Below are positions 30,112-40,523 of a stretch of 64,000 nucleotides of DNA, piece after piece. Below the pieces are notes generated by a model. The model searched no databases. It was not told where the DNA came from and saw nothing but the letters and a program-made list of their open reading frames with translations. The position numbers and the translations under genes were made by a program. Source of the DNA: Stutzerimonas stutzeri (GTDB lineage: Bacteria; Pseudomonadota; Gammaproteobacteria; Pseudomonadales; Pseudomonadaceae). Numbering within the stretch: the first letter of the stretch is position 1; the number at the start of each line of letters is the position of its first letter. The DNA lies in NCBI GenBank assembly GCA_019056435.1, contig CP077641.1, positions 1,922,001 to 1,986,000 of the forward strand, in the 5' to 3' direction.

Positions 30112-31190
30112 ATGCGTCCGCTGGTTGCCACGGTCGACCTGACCGCGCTTCGCCACAACTACCTGCTCGCCAAACAATGCGCACCGCAGCGCAAGGCCTT
30201 CGCCGTGGTCAAGGCCAACGCCTACGGCCATGGTGCGCCAGAGGCGGTAACGGCATTGCGCGAGATTGCCGATGGTTTCGCCGTGGCTTGCCTGGAAGAG
30301 GCGGAGGTGATTCGCGGGTGTGCACCCGAGGCGCGCATCCTGCTGCTGGAAGGCTGCTTCGAGCCATCCGAGTATCTGCGCGCGGCCGAGCTGGGGTTGG
30401 ACATCGCCGTCCAGGATGCGCGCCAGGCCGACTGGCTGCTCACCGACGAACTGGCGCGGCCGTTGAACGTCTGGCTCAAGCTGGATTCGGGCATGCACCG
30501 GCTGGGCTTCAGTCTGGATGGCCTGCGCGAGTGTCACGCGCGGCTCAAGGGAGCGGCCCAGGTCGGCGAACTCAATCTGATCAGTCACTTCGCCTGCGCC
30601 GACGAGCGTGGCCATGTGCTGACCGAAACCCAGCTGGAGCGCTACGCAGAACTGCTGGAGTTGTCGTTCGATCACTGTTCGCTGGCCAATTCCGCCGCCG
30701 TGCTGGCCCTGCCGCAGGCCCATATGGCCTGGATCCGGCCCGGCATCATGCTCTACGGTGCGACGCCGTTCGCCGAGCTGAGCGCCCGGGAGCTTGGACT
30801 GAAACCGGTGATGACGCTGACCGGCGCGCTGATCGCGGTGCGCGACGTGCCGGTGGGTGAAAGCGTCGGCTACGGTGCGAGCTGGGTGGCGCAGCGTCCT
30901 TCGCGTATCGGCACCGTCAGCTGCGGCTATGCCGATGGTTATCCGCGTACCGCGCCTTCCGGCACCTCGGTGGTGATCCATGGGCAGCGCGTGCCGCTGG
31001 CCGGGCGGGTGTCGATGGACATGCTTGCCGTGGATCTGACCGACCTGCCACAGGCGCAGCTCGGCGACGCGGTGGAGCTGTGGGGGGGGCGCAGATGCCT
31101 CTCGATGAGCTCGCCCAGGCCTGCGGCACCATCGGCTACGAGCTGCTGACCAAGGTGACCGGGCGGGTGCCGCGCCGTTATGTCGGCTGA
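30112..31190 (+). CDS. alr: Alanine racemase, frameshifted near 3' end as sequenced
   Basis: PLP enzyme making D-alanine for peptidoglycan. The PLP lysine is in FAVVKANAYGHG, and SCGYADGYPRT and GRVSMDMLAVDLTD are conserved. The frame breaks after VELWG in a run of eight G (31082-31089). With six G it continues as AQMPLDELAQACGTIGYELLT to TGA 31190, giving 358 aa, the usual length; nine G would also restore frame. ATG 30112 is preceded by CAGGAA. The 3' end overlaps the convergent cyclase gene by 13 bp. Poly-G miscounting is the simplest explanation. Confidence 0.9.
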
Positions 31191-33064
31191 TCGGCCGGCG
31201 CGCGCCCGTCCTGCTGGACCCAGCTCGCCCGGCCCTGCTGCTTGGCGCGGTAGAGCGCCTCGTCAGCGGCCTTGTAGAGCCGGCTGAACTCCTCGGCATG
31301 ATGCGGGAAGAACGCGGCGCCAACGCTCACGGTCACCGCCAGGCTCGTGCCCCGGTAAGGCACCGGTAACGACAGCTCGTGCAACAGCCGTTCGGCAACC
31401 TGGCCGGCATCCTGTTCGACGGTTGCCCCGGTCAGCAATATCGCGAATTCATCCCCACCCAGCCGGGCTGCCATGTCGCTGCTGCGCACCAGGCCGCGCA
31501 GTCGCTGGCCCAGCGTGCGTAGCAGGAGATCACCGGCATCATGGCCATGGCCATCGTTGATCGGCTTGAAGTGGTCCAGATCGATTAGTAGCAGCGCAAT
31601 CGACTCACCGCGCCGCCCGGCCTCGGTCATGGCCGCTTCGACGCGCTCGATGAGGTAGCGACGATTGGGCAGTTCGGTCAGCGGGTCGTGGAAGGCGGCC
31701 TGTTTGAGCTCGACTTCCCGTTTGCTGAGGTCCCGGTTGGCCTGCGCCAGCTCGGCGGTACGCGCCTCCACTGCCAGGCTGAGCTGTTCGGCGCTGGCCT
31801 GAACCTGCTCCAGCCGCGCGGACTTTTCCCGGTCGGCGTGTTCCAGTGCCGCCGCCCGTTCCTGCTTGAGTATCTGGATGCGCGAGGCGAGCGCGAAGGA
31901 GAACAGGATCGATTCGGCCGCCACCGCCAGCGGAAACACGTAGCCGCTCCAGGCCGCCGGCTGGATCACGCCCGTGGCGCGCAGTAACAGCAGATTGACG
32001 CTGCCCAGGATCACGCCGAAGCCGCAGAGGTAGAGCAGGGCGGGAAAGTAACCCTGGCGCCAGCGGCGAAACGAGGCCCAGAGCGAGGCCGGGATCGCGG
32101 TCAGGGCCAGCGCGACGAAGACCCAGGCGCCGAACGCGCGCAGCCCGAAGGCGTTGAACAGCACGGCCGTGACATAGAGGCACAAGGCGAAGGACAGCAG
32201 GCGGTGGGCCCAGGGCACGAAGCGGCGGGTCTGCAGCAGGGTCTGGGTGAAGCGGCAGGCGCTGAAGCCCCAGAGCGCTGGAATGCTGATGCGATCCAGC
32301 CAGAAGGGCACCGGTCCGTTCGGCCAGAGGTACTGAAAGCCGTGTCCGGTCATGCCCAGGATCATCAGCAGCGCGCCGCTGGTGGTCATCACGTACCAGA
32401 AATAAGCGGTGTCGCGCAGGCTGAGGAAGATGAACAGGTTGTATAGCAGCATGGCTAGGATCAGGCCATAGATCAGGCCGAGAAACAGGTTCTCGCCCAC
32501 CGCCTGCTCCTGCAGCGCGTCGAGCTGCCAGACCTTGAGCGGAAAGGAGTTGCCGGCCGGATCGTAGGTGCGCAGATAAAAGGTCAGCGGGCGCTGGTCG
32601 CTCAGCTCCGGCAAGCGGAACAGCATGCGTCGGTAGGGATGGTCGCGCCCCTCATGGAAGCCGACCAGCTCGCCGGACTGGCGCTCGTGCCAGCCATCCT
32701 CGCCGTCCGGCAGATAGAGGCGCAGATCCTTGAGGGTGACCGAGCCGACTTCCAGCCACCAGTGCGCCGGCGCGTCGCTGGCCCGCTGCAGCGTGACCCG
32801 AACCCACCAGGGGTGCGGGCTCTGGCCGACGCTGGCCTTGCCTTCAGCGGGCTGGAAGCCGGCCTGCACCTCGGGGTGCTGCAGTTGCGCGATGTTGAGC
32901 TCGCCACCCGCGTCCTCAACCAGGTCAACCTGCATGTTCAGGCCGCGACCGCTGTCCGCAGGGCCAAGCGTGATCGTGTCAGCCTGGGTGAAATCCAGGT
33001 AGCAAAGATTCAGGAGCAAGGCAAAGAGGAGGGTACGCACCGAAATCTCCCGAATTCGAAGCAT
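31178..33064 (-). CDS. 7TMR-DISM diguanylate cyclase (NicD-like)
   Basis: Membrane c-di-GMP synthase, 628 aa. Order: signal peptide (~1-28), periplasmic 7TMR-DISM extracellular domain (~30-175), seven predicted transmembrane helices (~190-390), a coiled coil (~395-455) and a GGDEF domain (~460-620). The active site reads LGGDEFA with an RSSD inhibitory site five residues upstream. Its place between alr and ygiQ matches P. aeruginosa PA4929 (NicD), reported to sense glutamate and trigger biofilm dispersion; orthology here rests on position and architecture. The ATG at 33064 is chosen over the TTG at 33070. Confidence 0.88.
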   Translation of the reverse strand: MLRIREISVRTLLFALLLNLCYLDFTQADTITLGPADSGRGLNMQVDLVEDAGGELNIAQLQHPEVQAGFQPAEGKASVGQSPHPWWVRVTLQRASDAPAHWWLEVGSVTLKDLRLYLPDGEDGWHERQSGELVGFHEGRDHPYRRMLFRLPELSDQRPLTFYLRTYDPAGNSFPLKVWQLDALQEQAVGENLFLGLIYGLILAMLLYNLFIFLSLRDTAYFWYVMTTSGALLMILGMTGHGFQYLWPNGPVPFWLDRISIPALWGFSACRFTQTLLQTRRFVPWAHRLLSFALCLYVTAVLFNAFGLRAFGAWVFVALALTAIPASLWASFRRWRQGYFPALLYLCGFGVILGSVNLLLLRATGVIQPAAWSGYVFPLAVAAESILFSFALASRIQILKQERAAALEHADREKSARLEQVQASAEQLSLAVEARTAELAQANRDLSKREVELKQAAFHDPLTELPNRRYLIERVEAAMTEAGRRGESIALLLIDLDHFKPINDGHGHDAGDLLLRTLGQRLRGLVRSSDMAARLGGDEFAILLTGATVEQDAGQVAERLLHELSLPVPYRGTSLAVTVSVGAAFFPHHAEEFSRLYKAADEALYRAKQQGRASWVQQDGRAPADQPT

Positions 33065-33165
33065 GGGCAAGTGGCGCGAGTATAGCGGGAGGCGAAAGCG
33101 CAGCGCGCGCCTGTCGCTAAGGTCGATAAAGACCCTGCACGCTGGTCGGATTTGGTTATTTTTTG

Positions 33166-33174
33166 TGCTATATT
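33166..33174 (+). promoter_or_regulatory. Extended -10 promoter of ygiQ
   Basis: TGC followed by TATATT forms a TGn-extended -10 in a T-rich stretch, 33 bp before ygiQ. No clear -35 is seen, which fits an extended -10 promoter. Confidence 0.5.
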
Positions 33175-33207
33175 CCGCGCCCGTTTTCGTCGCCCCGGTT
33201 TCCCGCC

Positions 33208-35499
33208 ATGCACGCCGTCAAGCCACTGTTCGACTATCCCAAGTACTGGGCCGAGTGTTTCGGCCCGGCGCCGTTCCTGCCGATGAGCAGGGAGGAGATG
33301 GATCAGCTCGGCTGGGACTCGTGTGACGTCATCATCGTCACCGGCGACGCCTATGTTGACCATCCGTCGTTCGGTATGGCGATCATCGGACGGCTGCTGG
33401 AGGCGCAGGGGTTTCGCGTCGGGATCATCAGCCAGCCGAACTGGCAGAGCAAGGACGACTTCATGAAGCTCGGCCAGCCGAATCTGTTCTTCGGCATCGC
33501 TGCGGGCAACATGGATTCGATGATCAATCGCTACACCGCCGACCGCAAGGTGCGCTCGGATGATGCCTACACCGCGGGTGGTTTGGCCGGCAAGCGCCCG
33601 GACCGTGCCAGCCTGGTCTACAGCCAGCGCTGCAAAGAGGCGTACAAGGACACGCCAGTAGTTCTGGGCGGCATCGAGGCGAGTCTGCGCCGCATCGCGC
33701 ATTACGACTATTGGCAGGACAAGGTGCGTCGCTCGATCCTGATGGATGCCACGGCGGACATCCTGCTCTACGGCAACGCCGAACGCGCCGTGGTCGAGGT
33801 GGCGCAGCGCCTGGCCCGCGGAGAGCCGGTCGAAACCATCACCGACGTGCGTGGCACCGCCTTCGTGCGCAAGGATTCGCCGCAGGGCTGGTTCGAGATC
33901 GACTCGACCCGTATCGATCGGCCGGGCAAGGTCGACAAGATCATCAATCCCTATGTCAATACGCAAGATTTGCAGTCTTGCGCCATCGAGCAGGACAAGG
34001 GCGGCAGCGGCCAGTCCGAGGACCCGAACGAGGCGAAGGTCGTCCAGCTGTTGCCAAACCCGAGCATCGAGCGCGACAGGACCGTCATCCGCCTGCCGTC
34101 GTTCGAGAAGGTGCGCAACGATCGGGCGCTCTACGCTCACGCCAACCGTGTTCTCCATCTGGAAACCAACCCCGGTAATGCGCGTGCGCTGGTGCAACGG
34201 CACGGTGACCACGACATCTGGCTGAATCCGCCACCGATCCCGCTGACGACCGAGGAGATGGATTACGTGTTCGCGTCGCCGTTCGCGCGGGTGCCGCATC
34301 CGGCCTACGGCGGGGCGAAGATCCCCGCCTACGACATGATCCGCTTTTCGGTGAACATCATGCGCGGCTGCTTTGGCGGCTGTACCTTCTGCTCGATTAC
34401 CGAGCACGAAGGTCGGATCATTCAAAACCGTTCGCACGAATCGATCCTGCACGAGATCGAGGAGATGAAGAAGCTGCCAGGGTTCACGGGCGTCGTCTCC
34501 GACCTGGGTGGGCCTACGGCGAACATGTACCGCATCGCCTGCAAGAGTGCGGATATCGAAAAGCACTGCCGCAAACCCTCGTGCGTCTATCCGGGAATCT
34601 GCGAGAACCTCAATACCGATCACAGTTCGCTGATCGAGCTGTACCGCAAGGCGCGCGCGCTGCCGGGCGTGAAGAAGATCCTGATCGCCTCGGGGCTGCG
34701 TTACGACCTCGCCGTTGAATCGCCGGAGTACGTCAGGGAACTTGTCACCCACCATGTCGGCGGCTATCTGAAAATCGCTCCGGAGCACACCGAGCGCGGG
34801 CCGCTGGACAAGATGATGAAGCCGGGCATCGGCAGCTACGACCGCTTCAAGCGCATGTTCGACAAGTTCTCCAAGGAGGCGGGCAAGGAACAGTACCTGA
34901 TCCCGTACTTCATCGCGGCGCACCCTGGCACCACCGATGAGGACATGATGAATCTTGCGCTGTGGCTGAAAGCCAACGGTTTTCGTGCCGACCAGGTGCA
35001 GGCCTTCTACCCCTCGCCGATGGCCAGCGCCACGGCCATGTACCACAGCGGCAAGAACCCGCTGCGCAAGGTCACCTACAAGAGCGAAGGCGTCACGATC
35101 GTCAAGAGCGAGGAGCAGCGCCGCCTGCACAAGGCCTTCCTGCGCTATCACGACCCCAAGGGGTGGCCGATGTTGAGAGAAGCGCTGCTGCGCATGGGCC
35201 GCGGCGACCTGATCGGCAGCGGCAAGCATCAGTTGATCCCGGCGCACCAGCCGGCGACCGAGGGCTATCACAGCGCGCGCCGCAAGAACTCGACGCCGGC
35301 GGGCAGCAAGAAGGCCGGGCAGGGCGGCAAGATCCTGACTCAGCACAACGGCTTGCCGCCGCGCAGCCACGACGGCAACGCCTGGGACAAGCGCGAGCAG
35401 GCCAAGGCGGCTGCCGAAGCCCGGCGCAAGGCCGCTGCCGGTAGCGGTAAGCCTGCGAAGAACCGCAAGCCCTCCCAGCGTCCCGCCACGCCGCGCTGA
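33208..35499 (+). CDS. YgiQ family radical SAM protein
   Basis: Large radical SAM protein of unknown reaction, 763 aa. The N-terminal region starts [13 protein letters not shown] and includes [10 protein letters not shown], which resembles a cobalamin-binding-type fold. The central radical SAM domain has the cluster motif in [15 protein letters not shown] (CxxxCxxC). The C-terminal ~60 residues are Lys/Ala/Gly-rich and probably disordered. ATG 33208 matches the family start. It is divergent from the 7TMR-DISM cyclase gene, as in P. aeruginosa. Confidence 0.9.
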   Translation: MHAVKPLFDYPKYWAECFGPAPFLPMSREEMDQLGWDSCDVIIVTGDAYVDHPSFGMAIIGRLLEAQGFRVGIISQPNWQSKDDFMKLGQPNLFFGIAAGNMDSMINRYTADRKVRSDDAYTAGGLAGKRPDRASLVYSQRCKEAYKDTPVVLGGIEASLRRIAHYDYWQDKVRRSILMDATADILLYGNAERAVVEVAQRLARGEPVETITDVRGTAFVRKDSPQGWFEIDSTRIDRPGKVDKIINPYVNTQDLQSCAIEQDKGGSGQSEDPNEAKVVQLLPNPSIERDRTVIRLPSFEKVRNDRALYAHANRVLHLETNPGNARALVQRHGDHDIWLNPPPIPLTTEEMDYVFASPFARVPHPAYGGAKIPAYDMIRFSVNIMRGCFGGCTFCSITEHEGRIIQNRSHESILHEIEEMKKLPGFTGVVSDLGGPTANMYRIACKSADIEKHCRKPSCVYPGICENLNTDHSSLIELYRKARALPGVKKILIASGLRYDLAVESPEYVRELVTHHVGGYLKIAPEHTERGPLDKMMKPGIGSYDRFKRMFDKFSKEAGKEQYLIPYFIAAHPGTTDEDMMNLALWLKANGFRADQVQAFYPSPMASATAMYHSGKNPLRKVTYKSEGVTIVKSEEQRRLHKAFLRYHDPKGWPMLREALLRMGRGDLIGSGKHQLIPAHQPATEGYHSARRKNSTPAGSKKAGQGGKILTQHNGLPPRSHDGNAWDKREQAKAAAEARRKAAAGSGKPAKNRKPSQRPATPR

Positions 35500-35537
35500 G
35501 CGCGGTCCGGCGTGCGCATGCGCGCCGGTTTTGCCCT

Positions 35538-37499
35538 TCAGCAGCGGAACGTCAGGGTGGCACGATTGAGGTCGCCGGCCAGACGCAGCATCTGTTCGCT
35601 CTGCGCCCGGCCCTGGTTGATGTGCGCCAGGTTGCTGTCCCCAAGCTGGTGAATGCGCTCGCTGTGCCCGCGAATTTCGCTGACGGCATCTCCTTGTTGC
35701 GCCGTGGCCTGGGCGATCTGAGCGGCCATCCGTTCGATGCTGCCGATGGTCTCGACGATCCGCAGCAGTGCTTGGTCAGCCGTCTCGGCCAGCTCGGCCG
35801 TGCCCCGTGCATGATCGACCTGCACGCGCATCGCGGCCAGCGACTGGTGCGCCGCCTTCTGCAGCGTGGCGATCAGGTGTTGGATTTCTTCGGTCGCGCC
35901 GCTGGTCCGTTGCGCCAGGGTGCGTACCTCATCGGCCACCACGGCGAAACCTCGGCCCTGTTCGCCGGCCCGTGCCGCTTCGATCGCGGCGTTGAGGGCG
36001 AGCAGGTTGGTTTGCTCGGCAATCGCCCGAATGACGGTGAGGACGCTGCTGATGGAGCTGATCTCTTCGGCCAGCTGCTCGATCACCACGGCATTGCCCT
36101 GGACTTCATCGACCAGCCCGCGCAGGCCGGCCAGGCTCTGCCCAATCACCTGTTGACCCTGGCCCACCGCAGCGCTCGCGGCGCGTCCGGCTTCCGCCGT
36201 CTGGCCTGCGCCATTGGCCACGTCCTGAATGGTGGCCTCCAGTTCGGTCAGCGAATCGCGAATCTGCGCGGTGTCGTCGGTCTGACGGCTGGCGCCCTGG
36301 TGCAGGCTGCTGCTCATCTGCGCCAGGTTGTGGCTGCTCTGGCTGACCTCTTCGGCGTGTTCGCGCAGCGTACCGACCAGGCCCAACAGATAGCCGCGTA
36401 GCTGGTTGAGCGACGTGGCGATCTCCATCAGTTCCGGGGTCTTCGAGCGCAGCGTTACGCTCTGGCTGAAGTCACCCTCCGCCCACGACGAGAGCGCTGG
36501 GACGAGTCGCCCGAGCGCTCGTGTCAGGCGCCGCTGCAGTTGGTCGATCGCCAGGGCGATAAGCAGAATCAGCGCGATGATGGTTCCCTGGATCGTGCGC
36601 ACCTCGAATTGAATGTCACCATATTGAGCGCGAATTTCGGGTTCCAGCGCGCTCAGCGCGACCTGCAGCCCGGCGATGCGTTCGGCGCTACTGGTGGCCA
36701 GGTCGCTGCGTTGGCGGATCAGGTTCCGGGTACGCTGAAGTTCGGCGGGGTAACGTTTGAGCAAGCTCGACAGTTCGCGTTTGAGAGCGACTCCCTCGTC
36801 CTCGCTACTGGCTGTGGCTTCGCTGTCCAGGTCGAGCATCGCGGCGAAGGCGCTGGCGCTGGAGCGCTGCTCGCTGACGACGCCCAGCAGAGGCAGGGAC
36901 TCGATCCGCTCCACTTCCTGGCCAAGCCCGGCCAGGGCCTGTTCGACCTCCGACGCAAGCTCGTCGCGGCCGCTGTTCACCAGTTTTGCCCGAGCATGGC
37001 TCAGGCGGAGCAGGTGACGGCTGGCTTCGAACAGCGGAGGCTGGTAGCGCGCGGCAGTGTCGGTGGCGCTCTTGCCGACATAACGCTGAAGTTGCTCGAG
37101 CGTGCCGGCCAGCTCGCGTTCGGCTTGCAACAGCAGGCCTTGCGGGTCGCCGGCGAGCTTGCCGGCGGCCAACAGTTCGCCCTCGGTAAACTGGCGCAGC
37201 TCGTCCAGGCTTGGCCGGACGCGCTCGCCGAACGTCGGTGGTAGTTCGTCGAGTTCCCTGGCCAGAGTGTCCAGCGATTGGATGGCTGTGCTGTGACGCA
37301 GCGTGTCACCCGTGGCCAGATAGCCGCTGATGTTGCGGGCGACTTCGGTCTGAAACTGCTGTGACAGCGTGAGGTACTGCGCCATGAGCTGATAGGGGCG
37401 GCTGAGCGCACGCTCCGACCACCAGAGGGTGAGGCCGAGCGCCAGGCAGATCGCCACGAGCAGCAGTGTATTGATGGTAGTGAGCGACTTCAGGCGCAT
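35538..37499 (-). CDS. Methyl-accepting chemotaxis protein
   Basis: Inner-membrane chemoreceptor, 653 aa. TM1 (~8-28), an all-helical periplasmic sensor of about 275 residues, TM2 (~305-322), a HAMP-like segment and a cytoplasmic signalling domain with the hairpin tip [20 protein letters not shown] and [16 protein letters not shown]. The large helical sensor resembles the helical bimodular class used by receptors such as P. aeruginosa CtpL or PcaY. The gene lies 56 bp downstream of a PleD-like cyclase gene on the same strand, like PA4844 beside PA4843. The ligand is unknown. Confidence 0.9.
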   Translation of the reverse strand: MRLKSLTTINTLLLVAICLALGLTLWWSERALSRPYQLMAQYLTLSQQFQTEVARNISGYLATGDTLRHSTAIQSLDTLARELDELPPTFGERVRPSLDELRQFTEGELLAAGKLAGDPQGLLLQAERELAGTLEQLQRYVGKSATDTAARYQPPLFEASRHLLRLSHARAKLVNSGRDELASEVEQALAGLGQEVERIESLPLLGVVSEQRSSASAFAAMLDLDSEATASSEDEGVALKRELSSLLKRYPAELQRTRNLIRQRSDLATSSAERIAGLQVALSALEPEIRAQYGDIQFEVRTIQGTIIALILLIALAIDQLQRRLTRALGRLVPALSSWAEGDFSQSVTLRSKTPELMEIATSLNQLRGYLLGLVGTLREHAEEVSQSSHNLAQMSSSLHQGASRQTDDTAQIRDSLTELEATIQDVANGAGQTAEAGRAASAAVGQGQQVIGQSLAGLRGLVDEVQGNAVVIEQLAEEISSISSVLTVIRAIAEQTNLLALNAAIEAARAGEQGRGFAVVADEVRTLAQRTSGATEEIQHLIATLQKAAHQSLAAMRVQVDHARGTAELAETADQALLRIVETIGSIERMAAQIAQATAQQGDAVSEIRGHSERIHQLGDSNLAHINQGRAQSEQMLRLAGDLNRATLTFRC

Positions 37500-37554
37500 T
37501 CCTGGCCTCCAGCTGGGCGGGGAGGCCTAGGACAATATGGCTAAATGATGTCAC

Positions 37555-39165
37555 TCATGTGACAGCGTCGAACCGCTCCACGCGATTACGTCCGCCTTTC
37601 TTGGCACGGTAAAGCGCTTCGTCCGCCTGCTGCGTCAAGGTCTTGGTGTCGTCGGCCATGCTCAATTCGGTGATGCCGCAGCTGAAGGTGCACGTCAGAT
37701 CGACCGGTTGCGCGGGAAAGCGAATCTCGGCGAAGCGCTGGCGGATCTCATCGAGCACCTTGAAAGCGTCCGCCGCCGAAGTGTCGGGCAGCACCACAGC
37801 GAACTCCTCGCCGCCGTAGCGGCCGATGTGATCGGTTTTGCGCAGCCGTTGCTTGAGGAACAGGGCCAGGCTCTTGATCACCCGGTCGCCCATCGGGTGC
37901 CCGTAGGTGTCGTTGACCTGTTTGAAATGGTCGATGTCGATCATAGCGAAGCACAGCGACTGGCCGTCGCGCCGCGCGCGGGTGCTGGCATCTTCGAGCA
38001 GTTGCAGGCTGTGCGTGTGGTTGTACAGCCCAGTGAGGCTGTCGCGCACGATGCGTGCCTTCAGGTGACGGGCGCGCTCGGCGCGGGTACGCACCGTGGC
38101 GATGAGATGGCTGGGCTTGATCGGTTTGGTGAGGAAATCGTCCCCGCCTTCGTTCATCGCATCGAGTTGTTTGTCCAGGTCGTCTTCGGCCGACAGATAG
38201 ATGATCGGCACGCTGACGTAACGCTCGTGCTGACGGATGACCTTCGCCAACTCCGTGCCCATGCAGTCGGGCATGTACATGTCCAGGATGATCAGGTCGG
38301 GCTGGAATTCGGCCAGATGGTTGATCGCCTGGATGGGCTCGTTGAGCGTCCGCGTGATGATGCCGGCGTTGTTCAGAACGCGCTCGGTGTGGGTGGCCTG
38401 CGCACGTGAATCGTCGATGATCAGCACGCGGAAGGGTTCGTAGTGCGCGGTGCGGGTAAAGATTTCGATGCGTTCGAGCAGGCTCGACGCATCGAGGCTG
38501 CCCGTGAAGAAATCCAGGCCGCCGGCCCGTACCGCGGCGAGGCGCATCGGCGTGTCGGTGTCGTTGTGGCTGAAGAATATGATCGGCAGCTTGTCTTCCA
38601 GCCCCTGCTGGATGCGCTCGACCATTCGCAGCCCTTCGCCGGTGCCGTTGAAATCCACATCCATGACGATCGCGGCCGGATGCCGTTGATGCATGGCGGC
38701 GAGGAACTCATGGTCGTCGGCGAACGCCTGCGCCGCCATGCTGAAGAACTCGAGCTGACGTACCACGTGCAGGGCCCGTTCGTGGTTGTCGAGCGCAATG
38801 TAGACCGGCTTGCTCAGCGGCGGCACGTACGACGAGTGGCCGCGCGGGTCGCCATGGCGCAGGCCGGTCCGGGCGAGGCGATAGACCAGTTGGCTAAGGG
38901 TGGCGATGGTGTCGCTCGATAGCCGCCCGCGGTTGTCACGGATGTCGCCCAGGCATTCTTCGATGCTCAAGGCAAGCTGGCGATGCTCGGTTTGTCCGAA
39001 ACGCTCAGCGAAGCGGCGCAGACGCTGGTTGGCATCGCTCAGGGTGTTGCGATAGGCATCGCTCCACTCGTTGCGCTGCAGTTGCTGCCAGACTTCCAGC
39101 ACTTCCCTGGCCTGGTGAATCACCCGTTGCGCGAAGTGTTGCTTGAGATTTTCCTGGTCCGCCAT
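37555..39165 (-). CDS. PleD-like response regulator diguanylate cyclase
   Basis: Cytoplasmic c-di-GMP synthase, 536 aa. An N-terminal helical region (~1-110) is followed by two receiver-like domains (~120-240, with MDVDFNG; ~248-365, with LIIDDSRA, DMYMPDCMG and the TKP lysine) and a GGDEF domain (~370-530). The active site is YGGEEFA with RKTD as inhibitory site. ATG 39165 has AGGAAAACGGGAA upstream. The architecture and neighbouring chemoreceptor resemble P. aeruginosa GcbA (PA4843), a cyclase acting in attachment and dispersion; orthology is inferred. Confidence 0.88.
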   Translation of the reverse strand: MADQENLKQHFAQRVIHQAREVLEVWQQLQRNEWSDAYRNTLSDANQRLRRFAERFGQTEHRQLALSIEECLGDIRDNRGRLSSDTIATLSQLVYRLARTGLRHGDPRGHSSYVPPLSKPVYIALDNHERALHVVRQLEFFSMAAQAFADDHEFLAAMHQRHPAAIVMDVDFNGTGEGLRMVERIQQGLEDKLPIIFFSHNDTDTPMRLAAVRAGGLDFFTGSLDASSLLERIEIFTRTAHYEPFRVLIIDDSRAQATHTERVLNNAGIITRTLNEPIQAINHLAEFQPDLIILDMYMPDCMGTELAKVIRQHERYVSVPIIYLSAEDDLDKQLDAMNEGGDDFLTKPIKPSHLIATVRTRAERARHLKARIVRDSLTGLYNHTHSLQLLEDASTRARRDGQSLCFAMIDIDHFKQVNDTYGHPMGDRVIKSLALFLKQRLRKTDHIGRYGGEEFAVVLPDTSAADAFKVLDEIRQRFAEIRFPAQPVDLTCTFSCGITELSMADDTKTLTQQADEALYRAKKGGRNRVERFDAVT

Positions 39166-39377
39166 TTCCCGTTTTCCTGGCCCGTTTCGACCGATCTGTC
39201 GAGGGCGATGGTGGCTGCATGCTACCACCTAATCCAGGTAGCAATGATGCCTGCTTAGGCGCGCTGGTTCTCATTGTGCGATCGTGCGGGGTCGGCTGCG
39301 TTATAGTGGCTCGCCGGCCGCAACGCTTTGCTGCCGCCGACGGTCGAACCTCTGAATTCGAGAGAAGGACATTGCAC

Positions 39378-40433
39378 ATGTTGGATTGGAAGAACCGCCT
39401 CGGCCGCTCCGGCTCGTCGGGAAGCAGCGCAACGGCCGATAGGGCGGGGCACCGCTCGCTGCTGATGGCCCTGGCTGCGGTAGTTGGTCTCTACCTGCTG
39501 GTTTCGCTGATTCTGGGCTGGTACTGGAGCCGCGAACCGGATCGTTTCCCGGTCCAGCAGCACGTGCGGCAGGCGGCAGAGGCCTCCCAGCGGCAGATCG
39601 CCAATGGCTACACGACGGTCGAGACCCTCAAGCAGGTGGCCTCCACCCTGCTCGACAAGCCGGGCGGCTACCTGACCAACGACATTGCTCCGCCGGGCCT
39701 CTGGCTGGACAACATGCCGTCCTGGGAATACGGAGTGCTGGTCCAGGTGCGGGACCTGAGTCGAGCGCTGCGCAAGGATTTTGCCCGCTCGCAGTCACAA
39801 TCTACCGAGGATCCGGATCTGTCCAAAGCCGAGCCGCTATTCAACTTCGACAACCGCAGCTGGACGCTGCCGGCCAGCGAAGCCGAGTACCGCAACGGTA
39901 TCCGCTTTCTCGACCGCTACCTGGCGCGTCTGAGCGACCCGGCGCCCAAGGCGCAGTTTTATGCTCGGGCCGACAACCTGAACAACTGGCTCGGTGATGT
40001 CGGCACGCGACTGGGCTCGCTCTCCCAGCGCCTGTCGGCGAGCGTAGGGCGCGTCCGCCTGGATGCGAAGCTGGCACCCGAGCTACAGGCCCAAGGCGTG
40101 GCGCCCGAGGTCGAAGAGGAGCGTGTCGAGACGGCATGGCTGCAGATTGACAATGTGTTCTACGAGGCGCGCGGTCAGGCCTGGGCGCTATCTCATCTGC
40201 TGCGTGCGGTGGAAGTCGACTTTGCCGATGTGCTGGCGAAGAAGAACGCGACCGTCAGCGTGCGGCAGATCATCCGTGAGCTCGAGGCGGCGCAGGAGCC
40301 GCTGTGGAGCCCGATGGTGCTCAATGGCAGTGGCTACGGTGTACTGGCGAACCATTCTCTGGTGATGGCCAATTACATATCGCGGGCGAACGCGGCGATC
40401 ATCGACTTGCGCAACCTGCTGTCGCAGGGGTAG
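39378..40433 (+). CDS. DUF2333 family protein
   Basis: Conserved protein of unknown function, 351 aa. A polar N-terminus (~1-28) precedes one transmembrane helix (LLMALAAVVGLYLLVSLILG, ~29-49), and the rest is a soluble, mostly helical, probably periplasmic domain. AAGGA precedes the ATG. It is divergent from the PleD-like cyclase gene and convergent with pilR. The family label is from recall of DUF2333 proteins in Pseudomonas; no enzymatic motif is seen. Confidence 0.75.
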   Translation: MLDWKNRLGRSGSSGSSATADRAGHRSLLMALAAVVGLYLLVSLILGWYWSREPDRFPVQQHVRQAAEASQRQIANGYTTVETLKQVASTLLDKPGGYLTNDIAPPGLWLDNMPSWEYGVLVQVRDLSRALRKDFARSQSQSTEDPDLSKAEPLFNFDNRSWTLPASEAEYRNGIRFLDRYLARLSDPAPKAQFYARADNLNNWLGDVGTRLGSLSQRLSASVGRVRLDAKLAPELQAQGVAPEVEEERVETAWLQIDNVFYEARGQAWALSHLLRAVEVDFADVLAKKNATVSVRQIIRELEAAQEPLWSPMVLNGSGYGVLANHSLVMANYISRANAAIIDLRNLLSQG

Positions 40434-40523
40434 CCGCTTGAGGCTGAAGGCCTGGGAAGCCCAAACGGTGTAGCGGTGGCGATACCTGCCGGCCAGCTGG
40501 GCTGGCTTTCAGCGTCCACTTGG

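Noticed and set aside
33010..35370. 786-codon open frame on the minus strand opposite ygiQ
   Set aside because: The plus strand encodes a full radical SAM protein with intact CxxxCxxC; the reverse frame is open only because of high GC and has no recognisable domain.
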